From CAYQTO01 sp964420455 (GTDB lineage: Bacteria > Sumerlaeota > Sumerlaeia > SLMS01), in assembly GCA_964420455.1 (NCBI GenBank), contig CAYQTO010000088.1:1-14835 (forward strand): a DNA stretch of 14,835 bases, given 5' to 3'. Shown one piece after another: positions 7,512-13,926 of the stretch; the stretch's first letter is position 1, and each line of letters opens with the position of its first letter. The notes below the pieces were generated by a model, which saw nothing but the letters and a program-made list of their open reading frames with translations, was not told the DNA's origin and did not search any database. The translations under genes and the position numbers were made by a program.

Positions 7512-9773
7512 ATGCCGCGTCTTCTCGTCCTGATCGCCGTCCTGCTTGGCACTTTGCACGGGTCCGCGAGGGCGGTGGTGGTGATCGGCCCGGGGGGCGA
7601 ACCGCTCCCCGCGGTCCGGCTCGTGGACCAGTCCGTCGAGGTCGTCATTGAGGACCGGTCGGCCGAGACGACGGTGCGCCAGACCTGGCGCAACAGCACC
7701 GGGCGCGACCTCGAGGCCGAGTTCCTCGTTCCCCTCCCCGCGGATGCCGCGCTGGGCGAGTTCCGGATGACCGCCAACGGCGAGACCCTCGAGGCCGTGC
7801 CGCTCGAGGCCGGCGAGGCCCGGCGCATCTATCAGGCCATCGTCCGCCGCCTGCGCGACCCAGCATTGCTGGAGTACCTCGACGCCCGGACCATCCGTGC
7901 CCGCGTCTATCCCGTTCCCGCGAATGGCAACGTCGAACTTGTCTATCTCTATAGACAGGCGGTGCCAAGCCAGGGGTCCTACCGCGCCTACGAATTCCAG
8001 CCCCCTGGCCACTCGGGCTCCATCGCCGGCATCACGTCCACAATTAAGGGGACGATCCGGCTCGATGCCCGCCTCGGGCCGGTTCTTTCCCCCACCCATG
8101 ACATCGAGGTCGAGAGAGGGGAGGAGGGCCGGAAGGCTGCGTTCATTGCGGCGGTGGCGGACGCGGCCGCGCCGTTTCTGCTCCTCTTCGTCCCGGCGGA
8201 GGAGGGGCCCGCCGTGCACCTGGCGGCACATCGCCATCCCGGTGCGGAGCGGGGACACTTCCTCCTGACGTTGACGCCCCCAGCCCTTGATCAGGACGCG
8301 GAGGTCCTTCCGAAGGACGTGATTTTCGTCATCGACACGTCGGGATCGATGTCGGACCCGGGCAAGCTGGACAAGGCAGCGTCGGCGTTTCGCCAGTGCC
8401 TGTCGGCGCTGAATCCGGAGGACCGGTTCGGGCTTGTGGGGTTCGCTTCGACGGTCGAGGTTTACCGCAACGACCTGACACCCGCCGACGACGAGGGGAT
8501 CCGCGGGGCGGGGGCCTGGCTGGAGCGCCGCCGGGCCCGGGGGGGCACCGCGATCGCCGCGGCTCTCTCCGCCGCCACGGAACTCGCCAACGACGCCTTG
8601 GGCGAGCGCCCTGTCTATATCCTGTTCCTCACGGACGGACTCCCCACCATCGGCCTGACGGACCGCGTCCAGATTCTACCAATTGTGGAGGACTCCCCCG
8701 CGCGCGTCTTTCCCCTCGGCTTCGGGAGCGACGTCAATACGGCCCTCCTCGACGATATCGCCCGCGCCACCGGCGGATTCGCCACGTATATCAGCCCGGA
8801 ACTCGACCTCGAGCTGGTCATCGCCGGGCTCTTCGAGTCGCTCTCGACACCGGTCATGACGGACATCCAGCTGGAAATTGCCGGCGTGGAAACGGAGGAA
8901 CGCTTCCCCGTCCGCCTGCCGGACCTTTATGCGGGCCGCGACACGCTGGTCACCGGTGTCTATACGGGATCGGGGGCCGCGCAGATCCGCGTGCGGGGCC
9001 ATCGGGGCGGCAAGAAGATCGAGCTGCAGGCGGAGGCGGAACTTCCCGCAGAGACGGGCGATGGGACGCTCCCCATCCGGGCGCTGTGGGCCCAACGCAA
9101 GGTCGCTTTCCTTCTCGAGGAGATCCGCCGAAATGGTGAGACGGAGGAACTCACGGAGGAGGTCCGCCTGCTCGGGCTCGAGTTCGGCATCATCACGCCC
9201 TATACGAGTTTCCTGGCCGCGCCGGACGAGGAATACACGATCGCCTTTGGCGACGCGGGGATGCCGAGTGTCGTCATTACGGATCGAGTCGGCGCGTTGC
9301 GCGAACACGCCGGGCGCGTCGAGGGAATGATCGCCCGGCGGCGCAACGAGGCAATGGCCCAGCCGGAGGCCGCCACCGCCACCACCGGCCCGTTGGCCAA
9401 CTATGCCGCACAATCGATCAATGCGATGAAAGCCGACACGGTGGCGCGGCGCCAGGCAACCTTTGGCCGGAGCAAGTTCGCGGTGGACGGGACCATGAAC
9501 GTGGCCGTGCGGCAGGGGCGCGAGTTCCGCCAGGCGGGTCCCTCCGAGCCGTGGGTCGAACAAAACGCCGTGGCCACCCGGCCCGAGCCCGACTTCACCG
9601 TCCGGTACCTGTCGCCCGCGTATTTCCAACTGCTGGAGGAATGGCCCGGGCAACGCGGGGCGCTGCTCCTTGGCGAGCGGGTCGTCCTCCAGGTCGGCAG
9701 CAACGCCGTCGCGATCGAGCCGGAGACGGGCATCGCGGAGGACTTGCCGGAGGCGCTGCGCAACAGCGGTTGA
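7512..9773 (+). CDS. Exported VIT and von Willebrand factor A domain protein (inter-alpha-trypsin-inhibitor heavy-chain-like)
   Basis: A 753-residue protein. The ATG at 7512 is chosen because it opens a signal peptide (MPRLLVLIAVLLGTLHGSARA); an upstream TTG at 7473 is in frame but would bury it. Residues about 22-150 form a VIT domain (VRQTWRNSTGRDLEAEFLVPLP, RRIYQAIVRRLRDPALLEY). The VWA domain spans about 267-450 with an apparently complete MIDAS: DTSGSMS (D275, S277, S279), the threonine of RGGTAI and the aspartate of FLTDGLPT. A long C-terminal part (about 560-753) has no domain I recognise apart from short beta-rich stretches. Bacterial VIT-VWA proteins are thought to be secreted or surface adhesion/assembly proteins using metal-dependent binding; the partner is unknown. 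The gene follows tilS by 64 nt and converges on the pseudopilin gene with 4 nt between stops. It carries one exact GTCTATAC and a GTCTAT inverted pair at 7940-7957. Confidence 0.9.
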   Translation: MPRLLVLIAVLLGTLHGSARAVVVIGPGGEPLPAVRLVDQSVEVVIEDRSAETTVRQTWRNSTGRDLEAEFLVPLPADAALGEFRMTANGETLEAVPLEAGEARRIYQAIVRRLRDPALLEYLDARTIRARVYPVPANGNVELVYLYRQAVPSQGSYRAYEFQPPGHSGSIAGITSTIKGTIRLDARLGPVLSPTHDIEVERGEEGRKAAFIAAVADAAAPFLLLFVPAEEGPAVHLAAHRHPGAERGHFLLTLTPPALDQDAEVLPKDVIFVIDTSGSMSDPGKLDKAASAFRQCLSALNPEDRFGLVGFASTVEVYRNDLTPADDEGIRGAGAWLERRRARGGTAIAAALSAATELANDALGERPVYILFLTDGLPTIGLTDRVQILPIVEDSPARVFPLGFGSDVNTALLDDIARATGGFATYISPELDLELVIAGLFESLSTPVMTDIQLEIAGVETEERFPVRLPDLYAGRDTLVTGVYTGSGAAQIRVRGHRGGKKIELQAEAELPAETGDGTLPIRALWAQRKVAFLLEEIRRNGETEELTEEVRLLGLEFGIITPYTSFLAAPDEEYTIAFGDAGMPSVVITDRVGALREHAGRVEGMIARRRNEAMAQPEAATATTGPLANYAAQSINAMKADTVARRQATFGRSKFAVDGTMNVAVRQGREFRQAGPSEPWVEQNAVATRPEPDFTVRYLSPAYFQLLEEWPGQRGALLLGERVVLQVGSNAVAIEPETGIAEDLPEALRNSG
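7940..7957. repeat. Inverted pair of GTCTAT half-words in the VIT-VWA gene
   Basis: TGTCTAT, a CTCT spacer and ATAGACA form a perfect 7-bp inverted repeat. The gene reads Val-Tyr-Leu-Tyr-Arg-Gln through it and again uses AGA (7953-7955) where the word demands it. Confidence 0.7.
8958..8965 (+). repeat. GTCTATAC octamer, copy 8
   Basis: Exact copy in the VIT-VWA gene, encoding VYT of TGVYTGSG. Confidence 0.8.
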
Positions 9774-9777
9774 GTGT

Positions 9778-10380
9778 CTAGATCGGTGCGGTGAGGATGC
9801 CCCGCTGGCACGCGACAATGTCGCCATCACTGACGGTGCCGTTGGTCGGATCGTAGATCGAATCGCCGGTCAGCAAGCCGTTGAAGAAGAAGGAAAGTCG
9901 CGGCGGGGTGACTGTAAGGGTGCCGGGCTCGACGATTTCCAGCTCGCGGTCCGGCCCACGGCACGTCGCCAGCCAGCGGAGGTTCAGGATCGGCAGCACG
10001 GAGGAGGGCGGAACGAGGAGAGGGAGATCCGATCCCCAGCGGGCCTCGCCCAGGTTTGTATATCCATAGACATCCGGCGGCAGGGGGGGAACGACCTGTG
10101 CCGTGCCAAAGGGGTCCCGGGAGTAGGTGGAAGTCACGTAGGCGATGGGGGTCGAGAGTCTGGTGAAGACACCGGTGGCGGTTGGATAGGCATTGTTGTC
10201 GACATGATAGGATTCGAGCGCTGTGATGAGGGTGCGCAGGTCGCTGTAGGCGCGGCTGACTTTGGCGCGGGTCTGGGCCTCGAGGAAGTTCGGTGCCGCG
10301 ATCGCGGCGAGGATGGCGATGATGGCCACCACGATGAGCAGCTCGATCAAGGTGAAGGCGCCATTGCGGGGATGTCTCAC
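9778..10380 (-). CDS. Type II secretion/type IV pilin-like protein with prepilin N-terminal cleavage/methylation motif
   Basis: A 200-residue pseudopilin-like protein. The N-terminus, MRHPRNGAFTLIELLIVVAI, is a class III prepilin signal: a short basic leader, a cleavage site before FTLIE (Glu at +5 if cut after the Ala), then a hydrophobic helix. The following NFLEAQTRAKVSRAYSDLRTLITALESYHVDNNAYPT stretch resembles type II secretion GspG-like proteins of PVC-related and neighbouring phyla. The C-terminal half is a less conserved beta-rich domain (DPFGTAQ, DVYGYTNLGEARWGSDLP). The GTG start at 10380 overlaps the TGA of the DUF1579-like gene as GTGA, indicating translational coupling. No other pilus or secretion gene is in the window, so its machine is elsewhere. 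It could be a major or minor pilin or a stand-alone surface pseudopilin. Confidence 0.85.
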   Translation of the reverse strand: MRHPRNGAFTLIELLIVVAIIAILAAIAAPNFLEAQTRAKVSRAYSDLRTLITALESYHVDNNAYPTATGVFTRLSTPIAYVTSTYSRDPFGTAQVVPPLPPDVYGYTNLGEARWGSDLPLLVPPSSVLPILNLRWLATCRGPDRELEIVEPGTLTVTPPRLSFFFNGLLTGDSIYDPTNGTVSDGDIVACQRGILTAPI

Positions 10381-10979
10381 TTCAGTCGCTCCATTTCACA
10401 GTGGAAGTACTCGAAAAACTTCCCTTCGAGATCGGGGAGGAAGGCCTTCACCTCGGCGCCGGTTTCCGTGAGGCGGCGATGGAAGGCGATGTCGTGGCGC
10501 TTGCGGAACATGGCGTTGGAAATCTCGCCGAATTCCCGCAGGGTTTCCGTGGTGTCGTCGTAGGAGCCCTCGAGCACGACGAAGCCATTGTTCGTGCTCA
10601 TGTAGGCGGTGGTCTGGAAGGCGGACGCGACGGTGTCGTAGCCCGTGAGGAAGGTCATGCGAAAGGGGCGGCCAAAGACCCGGGCGCGGGTATCGAGGCG
10701 GAGCATGCGCCCATCGTTAATGAGGCATGCGCGGGCCCGGCCGGAGGTTTGGAAGGTCGGGCCGTATCCCGCGAAATCGTAGTCCGCGTGGAGGCGCCAC
10801 TTGCCGACCCATCGCGCAAGCCATTCGTGCTCGGCGGTCAGTCGGGTGAAATGGGCGCGCTGGGACCACATGCGCTTGAGCGATTCGCCGAAGCCCTCGG
10901 GAACTTTGCGGGCGGATTCGGCCGGCTCTCCGATCAGGGGCCTGCGCCCCTTTTCTTTCTTTGGGCCCTTGTTTTCCAT
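10377..10979 (-). CDS. DUF1579-family protein
   Basis: A 200-residue soluble protein with no signal peptide. The ATG at 10979 (MENKGPKKEKGRRP) gives a basic N-terminus; a longer frame upstream to 11057 passes through the hairpin at 11008-11043 and is less plausible. From about residue 50 it shows the DUF1579 pattern: EHEWLARWVGKWRLHADYDF, a glycine-rich GYGPTFQTSGRA turn, MTFLTGYDTVASAFQTTAYMS, then GFVVLEGSYDDTTETLREFGEI and a final basic strand region. DUF1579 proteins are predicted beta-barrels of unknown biochemical role. Its stop overlaps the GTG start of the pseudopilin gene by 4 nt, so the two are translated from one message. That pairing is the only functional hint, and I do not recognise it as an established one. 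Confidence 0.75.
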   Translation of the reverse strand: MENKGPKKEKGRRPLIGEPAESARKVPEGFGESLKRMWSQRAHFTRLTAEHEWLARWVGKWRLHADYDFAGYGPTFQTSGRARACLINDGRMLRLDTRARVFGRPFRMTFLTGYDTVASAFQTTAYMSTNNGFVVLEGSYDDTTETLREFGEISNAMFRKRHDIAFHRRLTETGAEVKAFLPDLEGKFFEYFHCEMERLK

Positions 10980-11007
10980 CGTGATGATTTGTGTTGGTAA
11001 AGACAGT

Positions 11008-11043
11008 TCTCCCCGCAAGCCCAAATCGGGTCTCGCGGGGAGA
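11008..11043 (-). terminator. Perfect 9-bp hairpin, probable terminator after the PGPGW-protein gene
   Basis: TCTCCCCGC (11008-11016) and GCGGGGAGA (11035-11043) are perfect reverse complements around an 18-nt loop that can itself form a small CCC/GGG pairing. It lies 38 nt past the stop of the PGPGW gene and 28 nt before the ATG of the DUF1579-like gene, both on the minus strand. Reading that strand, a short TCTTT follows the stem after five bases, which is weak for an intrinsic terminator. An alternative is a 5'-leader hairpin of the DUF1579-pseudopilin operon. No T-run follows it on the plus strand. Confidence 0.45.
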
Positions 11044-11081
11044 TAAGCATGCGACAAAACAGGGTTGTTGAGGCGGTTGTC

Positions 11082-11504
11082 CTACGCCTCGCCGAAAGCC
11101 TTCTTGATGGGGCGGGACGAGGGGAGCCGGCGAGGCTGGCGTGGGCGTGCGGGGCGGCCGGCGGGCTTGGAGGGAGCCGGTTCCGGCGAGGTCGCCGACG
11201 GTCCTTCGAGCAACTTTGTGTCGTCCTTTTTCCGTCCCCAACCGAAGCGCCGCACCATCCATTCGCGCAGCGCCACCATGTGCTTCTGGACCCAGGGGAA
11301 TTCCGTGGAAAGAATGGCGAGTCCGAAAAGAATGATCAGCCAGCCGGGAACCGGCGTTGGCAGCATGACGATGCCGAACAACACGACAAGTCCGCCGACG
11401 ATGCCGACGAGGACTTTCCAAAACACGCCGAGGTAGGAACGGGCTACATCGCGCAGGGATCTCCAATGGAAGCGCGAGAGCGGTTTGGGTCTGGGGGTGT
11501 TCAT
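11082..11504 (-). CDS. Small PGPGW-motif transmembrane protein
   Basis: A 140-residue protein beginning MNTPRPKPLSRFHWRSLRD at 11504. An AAGGA about 11 nt upstream is a modest Shine-Dalgarno; the frame is open further upstream to 11624 but shows no conserved content. Two adjacent hydrophobic segments follow an amphipathic start: VLVGIVGGLVVLFGIVML, then the family signature PTPVPGWLIILFGLAILSTEFPW, which is a PGPGW box with Val for the first Gly. A basic stretch (MVRRFGWGRKK) and a Pro/Ala/Arg-rich tail of about 45 residues follow, probably disordered and cytoplasmic. The family (putative transmembrane PGPGW) is widespread and of unknown function. The arginine-rich tail is longer than I expect for the family. 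Confidence 0.75.
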   Translation of the reverse strand: MNTPRPKPLSRFHWRSLRDVARSYLGVFWKVLVGIVGGLVVLFGIVMLPTPVPGWLIILFGLAILSTEFPWVQKHMVALREWMVRRFGWGRKKDDTKLLEGPSATSPEPAPSKPAGRPARPRQPRRLPSSRPIKKAFGEA

Positions 11505-11795
11505 CCGGGTGATGGTCCTTGAGTCGCTTCCTGCGCTGCGCCACGGCCCTTCCTGTGACGACTTTGCGCGTTCGCGCCCGTAAAACCACGCGAACCGGTT
11601 GCATACGCTGTCAGTGATGCCCAAAACGTGCCACAGGAGCGAAGAGCCCGATGAGCAGGTGTGAGTAGCCGATCCGTTGTCAAGGAAACCCGCATGCCCA
11701 CGGACCTATTTGCAGGGGTGTGGATGGTTCGAAGCGCTCGACTTGACGCCGGACCGTGCATGGGGGCGAGTGGTCCGGGGACGAATGGGATTCAG
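11505..11795. other. 291-nt intergenic stretch between divergent genes
   Basis: It separates the minus-strand PGPGW gene from the plus-strand carboxypeptidase-regulatory-like gene, so both promoters should lie here. In-frame extensions of both genes reach into it but carry no conserved sequence. A TTGTCA at 11677-11682 resembles a -35 box, but I find no partner -10 at 16-18 nt. No repeat, RNA gene or hairpin stands out. Confidence 0.5.
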
Positions 11796-12932
11796 ATGAC
11801 GCGGCTCGTTTTCATTTTGCTTTGCGTTGCGCTCTGGTCGTCCGCGTCCGGCGCTGACGGCACCACCTCGCCGACGGTGACCATCACCATCAGCGCGGCG
11901 AATCTCGTGGGCGACCCACTGGAGGGCATTCCGTTCCAAATCAGGGCTCCCGGTGGGGCGCAGGACGCGATCAGGACGGACGCCAATGGTCTCGCGGTGC
12001 TGGAGGTGCCGGGCCCCCTCGACCTCGAGCCCCCCCCGGTATCCCTCGCCACGGAGGACTGGACGGAGGAATCGAGTGTCTATACAAAGCGGCCCTCCAG
12101 CGCCCGGCTTTTTGCCCTCTATCGATTGTTTCCCTCGGATCCCGCGCAAATGTCGCCGGAGGAGCGGCTGGCCTACCTGCGGCGGTTGCCGGGCATTCTG
12201 GCCGCACGCCGCGCCGAGGGCGTGCGGCTCCCCGATGCGCCCCTCCACCGCGACCGCCTTGCTGCCTTCCTACAAGGCACCGCCATCATCGACGTGGAGG
12301 AGTCGGGCCTGGCCCGCGAACTGGTAACTCCCGATCCCCCCCCCGAGCCGGACTCCACCCCGCCGCCGCCCAGCCCGCCCAGCTTTGTCATTGTCGACGC
12401 CCTCGGCAACACCGTCGCCGGCCGTGTCGTCGAGGTCTATACCCTCAGCGACGAGGCGCCGGGTCACCTCGAGCTGATTCGCCGGGACCGGTCGGGCCGC
12501 GATGGGGGCATCGTGCTTCCCGAACTGGAAACTGGTCGGCTCTACCGCGTGCGGGTGCCCGAGGATGCGGACCGATTGTCGGCCTCCAGTCCGGTGTTCC
12601 GGCCTGAGGATCTGTCGGCGGGAGACCCGGAAACCCTCGTTCTGCGTGATGCCCGGCGCGAGACCCTCGGGGGGCTGGTGACTTTTGGCAATGAGCCCGT
12701 GCAGGGCGCCGTGGTGCGGACCGAAGGCCCGGTGCCCCGCTTGGCGACGAGGACCGGTCCCCTCGGGTTCTTCCAGCTGGCGCCCCTGTCACCGGGGCCG
12801 ATCACGATCACCGTGACGATGCCGGGACAAGCCGACCCGGTGATGGTTGCAACGGAGGTGGGGCCCGACGAAATCCTCGTGGCGGTGGACATCCTGCTGG
12901 CGGGGAAGGACGAGGCCGTGAGGGAGCCTTAA
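11796..12932 (+). CDS. Exported multi-domain carboxypeptidase-regulatory-like protein with proline-rich linker
   Basis: A 378-residue protein. The ATG at 11796 is chosen because it opens a signal peptide (MTRLVFILLCVALWSSASGA); the frame continues upstream to 11661 without signal-like sequence. Three beta-sandwich units of the carboxypeptidase-regulatory/CNA-B-like type can be seen. The first is VTITISAANLVGDPLEG then RTDANGLAVLEVPG; the second, residues about 190-265, is FVIVDALGNTVAGRVVEVYT then LPELETGRLYRVRVP; the third is ETLGGLVTFGNEPVQGAVV then GFFQLAPLSPGPITITV. A helical, charged section (SPEERLAYLRRLPGILAARRA) and a PPPEPDSTPPPPSPPS linker separate units one and two. It is probably secreted or on the surface with a binding or structural role. 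It holds two GTCTATAC octamers. Its TAA stop overlaps the TAA of the opposing gene in TTAA at 12929-12932. Confidence 0.7.
   Translation: MTRLVFILLCVALWSSASGADGTTSPTVTITISAANLVGDPLEGIPFQIRAPGGAQDAIRTDANGLAVLEVPGPLDLEPPPVSLATEDWTEESSVYTKRPSSARLFALYRLFPSDPAQMSPEERLAYLRRLPGILAARRAEGVRLPDAPLHRDRLAAFLQGTAIIDVEESGLARELVTPDPPPEPDSTPPPPSPPSFVIVDALGNTVAGRVVEVYTLSDEAPGHLELIRRDRSGRDGGIVLPELETGRLYRVRVPEDADRLSASSPVFRPEDLSAGDPETLVLRDARRETLGGLVTFGNEPVQGAVVRTEGPVPRLATRTGPLGFFQLAPLSPGPITITVTMPGQADPVMVATEVGPDEILVAVDILLAGKDEAVREP
12078..12085 (+). repeat. GTCTATAC octamer, copy 9
   Basis: Exact copy in the carboxypeptidase-regulatory-like gene, encoding VYT of SSVYTKR. Confidence 0.8.
12435..12442 (+). repeat. 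GTCTATAC octamer, copy 10
   Basis: Exact copy in the same gene, 357 nt after copy 9, encoding VYT of VEVYTLS. It is the only copy flanked outside the Y...R pattern (G before, C after). Confidence 0.8.
12929..12932. other. Palindromic TTAA shared by two convergent stop codons
   Basis: The plus-strand gene ends with TAA at 12930-12932 and the minus-strand gene with TAA at 12931-12929, so one TTAA supplies both stops and the genes overlap by 4 nt tail to tail. No hairpin terminator lies between them. Confidence 0.85.
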
Positions 12933-13369
12933 GCGGGAGGGCGTTCGGAGCGCCGCGTGCGCATTTCCGCGACCATCAACTCGTAAAGGGCCTCGCGGTC
13001 CGGCAGGCCGAAGTCCACGACGCGCTCGCGAATGCGGTCCAGCACCTCGGCATCGGTGCGATGGGCCACGTGCTTGAGCCAGCGCCGCCCCTCCTGCCAG
13101 GTGGGCAACCAGGTCCACTCGTGAAGGAGATGGTCGAGCCCGCCGCAGGCGTGGACGAATCGCTCGTAGTCCAGCAGAACATAGATATGCGGCTGGATGG
13201 GAGACACCTCTGTAAAGCGTTCCTTGTCGTCATAGAGGAACATGCCGGGGGCGGGGCGCCACTCGATGCCGAGGGCGGCCAGTTCGTGAGCGAGGTCAAT
13301 TTCCCGCTGCGAGAAGACCCAGGCAGCGGGAGGCGGGATGAGGGCCTCAGAGAGCAGCGACGGGTTCAC
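12929..13369 (-). CDS. Hypothetical protein, translationally coupled to the DUF309 gene
   Basis: I do not recognise a family. The chosen GTG start at 13369 (VNPSLLSEALIPPPAAWVFS) has a GGAG Shine-Dalgarno 7 nt upstream and gives 146 residues; a TTG at 13453 is in frame but lies in poor sequence deep inside the DUF309 gene. The protein is soluble with no signal peptide or membrane segment, rich in Trp, Arg and Glu, and mixed alpha/beta by eye. Notable stretches are AHELAALGIEWRPAPGMFLYDD, HIYVLLDYERFVHACGGLDHLL, EWTWLPTWQEGRRWLKHVAHR and a terminal helix REALYELMVAEMRTRR. The start overlaps the end of the DUF309 gene by 23 nt, implying co-expression and possibly a shared task. Its stop shares TTAA with the convergent plus-strand gene. 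Confidence 0.65.
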   Translation of the reverse strand: MNPSLLSEALIPPPAAWVFSQREIDLAHELAALGIEWRPAPGMFLYDDKERFTEVSPIQPHIYVLLDYERFVHACGGLDHLLHEWTWLPTWQEGRRWLKHVAHRTDAEVLDRIRERVVDFGLPDREALYELMVAEMRTRRSERPPA

Positions 13370-13805
13370 GGGGCAGCTCCAGGACCGGTAGATGGGTGCG
13401 TTGGAGACAGGGAGCCGGGGCGTCGTCCGCCATGGCCACCACCAGCGGGGCAAACAACCCGTCGAAACTGTGGCGAAGTTTGCCGAGGGGGAGGCCTTCG
13501 TAGGTGTCGGGGTAAGGGGCGAGATAAGCTTGGGCGGACCGATAGAGCTTGCGCGCGCCGGAGGGGTTTCCCCGTTCCCAATGGCAGATGGCCACGGCCA
13601 TCTGGATCAGCCCCTTGTAGTAGGTGCGGAGCGGCTCGACCTCGATGCTCCACAAGTCCTCCAGAACCTCGTGGGCCTCAAAGTAGTCCGCCTCGTTGAA
13701 AAGGCGGACGAACTCGCGGTACTCCCATGGCCATTCGGCCACGGATTCGAGCCGGAATCCGTTGCCGGCGGCCGCTCGAGCTTGTGGTGGTGTTTCTTCC
13801 TGCAT
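13347..13805 (-). CDS. DUF309 family protein
   Basis: A 152-residue soluble protein. Residues about 25-120 carry the DUF309 signature: FVRLFNEADYFEAHEVLEDLW with the characteristic HEVLE, then YYKGLIQMAVAICHWERGN and GARKLYRSAQAYL, a small all-helical fold. The function of DUF309 is unknown; the conserved His and Glu residues hint at a metal or acid-base site, but this is inference. The ATG at 13805 is preferred over the GTG one codon upstream. Its 3' end overlaps the next minus-strand gene by 23 nt, and it diverges from the DUF368 gene across 121 nt. Confidence 0.85.
   Translation of the reverse strand: MQEETPPQARAAAGNGFRLESVAEWPWEYREFVRLFNEADYFEAHEVLEDLWSIEVEPLRTYYKGLIQMAVAICHWERGNPSGARKLYRSAQAYLAPYPDTYEGLPLGKLRHSFDGLFAPLVVAMADDAPAPCLQRTHLPVLELPREPVAAL
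13377..13380 (-). promoter_or_regulatory. Shine-Dalgarno that sets the start of the unrecognised gene
   Basis: CTGGAG on the minus strand, with GGAG at 13380-13377, precedes the GTG at 13369 by 7 nt. It lies within the last codons of the DUF309 gene and is the reason for preferring this GTG over the upstream in-frame TTG. Confidence 0.55.
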
Positions 13806-13828
13806 CACTCTTCACGCGGGACTTTCAA

Positions 13829-13857
13829 TTGACCGCCCATGGGGCCGCTCCTAGGCA
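13829..13857 (+). promoter_or_regulatory. Possible sigma-70-like promoter for the DUF368 gene
   Basis: TTGACC (13829-13834), a 17-nt spacer and TAGGCA (13852-13857) lie about 70 nt before the ATG at 13927. The -35 is good and the spacing ideal, but the -10 matches the consensus poorly, and -35-like hexamers are not rare. Treat as a candidate only. Confidence 0.22.
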
Positions 13858-13926
13858 GCAGCACGCCTGAAGCGCGAAACGATTAATTCCGATCCCACCC
13901 CGACCCAACCGGAGTTTACCCTTAGG

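Noticed and set aside
8676..9830. Minus-strand open frame (384 codons) opposite the VIT-VWA gene
   Set aside because: It overlaps the MIDAS-bearing VWA gene and the pseudopilin end; composition is typical of an antisense read.
293..12442. VYT as a protein-level functional motif, such as a sorting or binding tripeptide
   Set aside because: It appears in cytoplasmic tRNA enzymes and exported proteins alike, and two copies of the DNA word are read in other frames or on the opposite strand.
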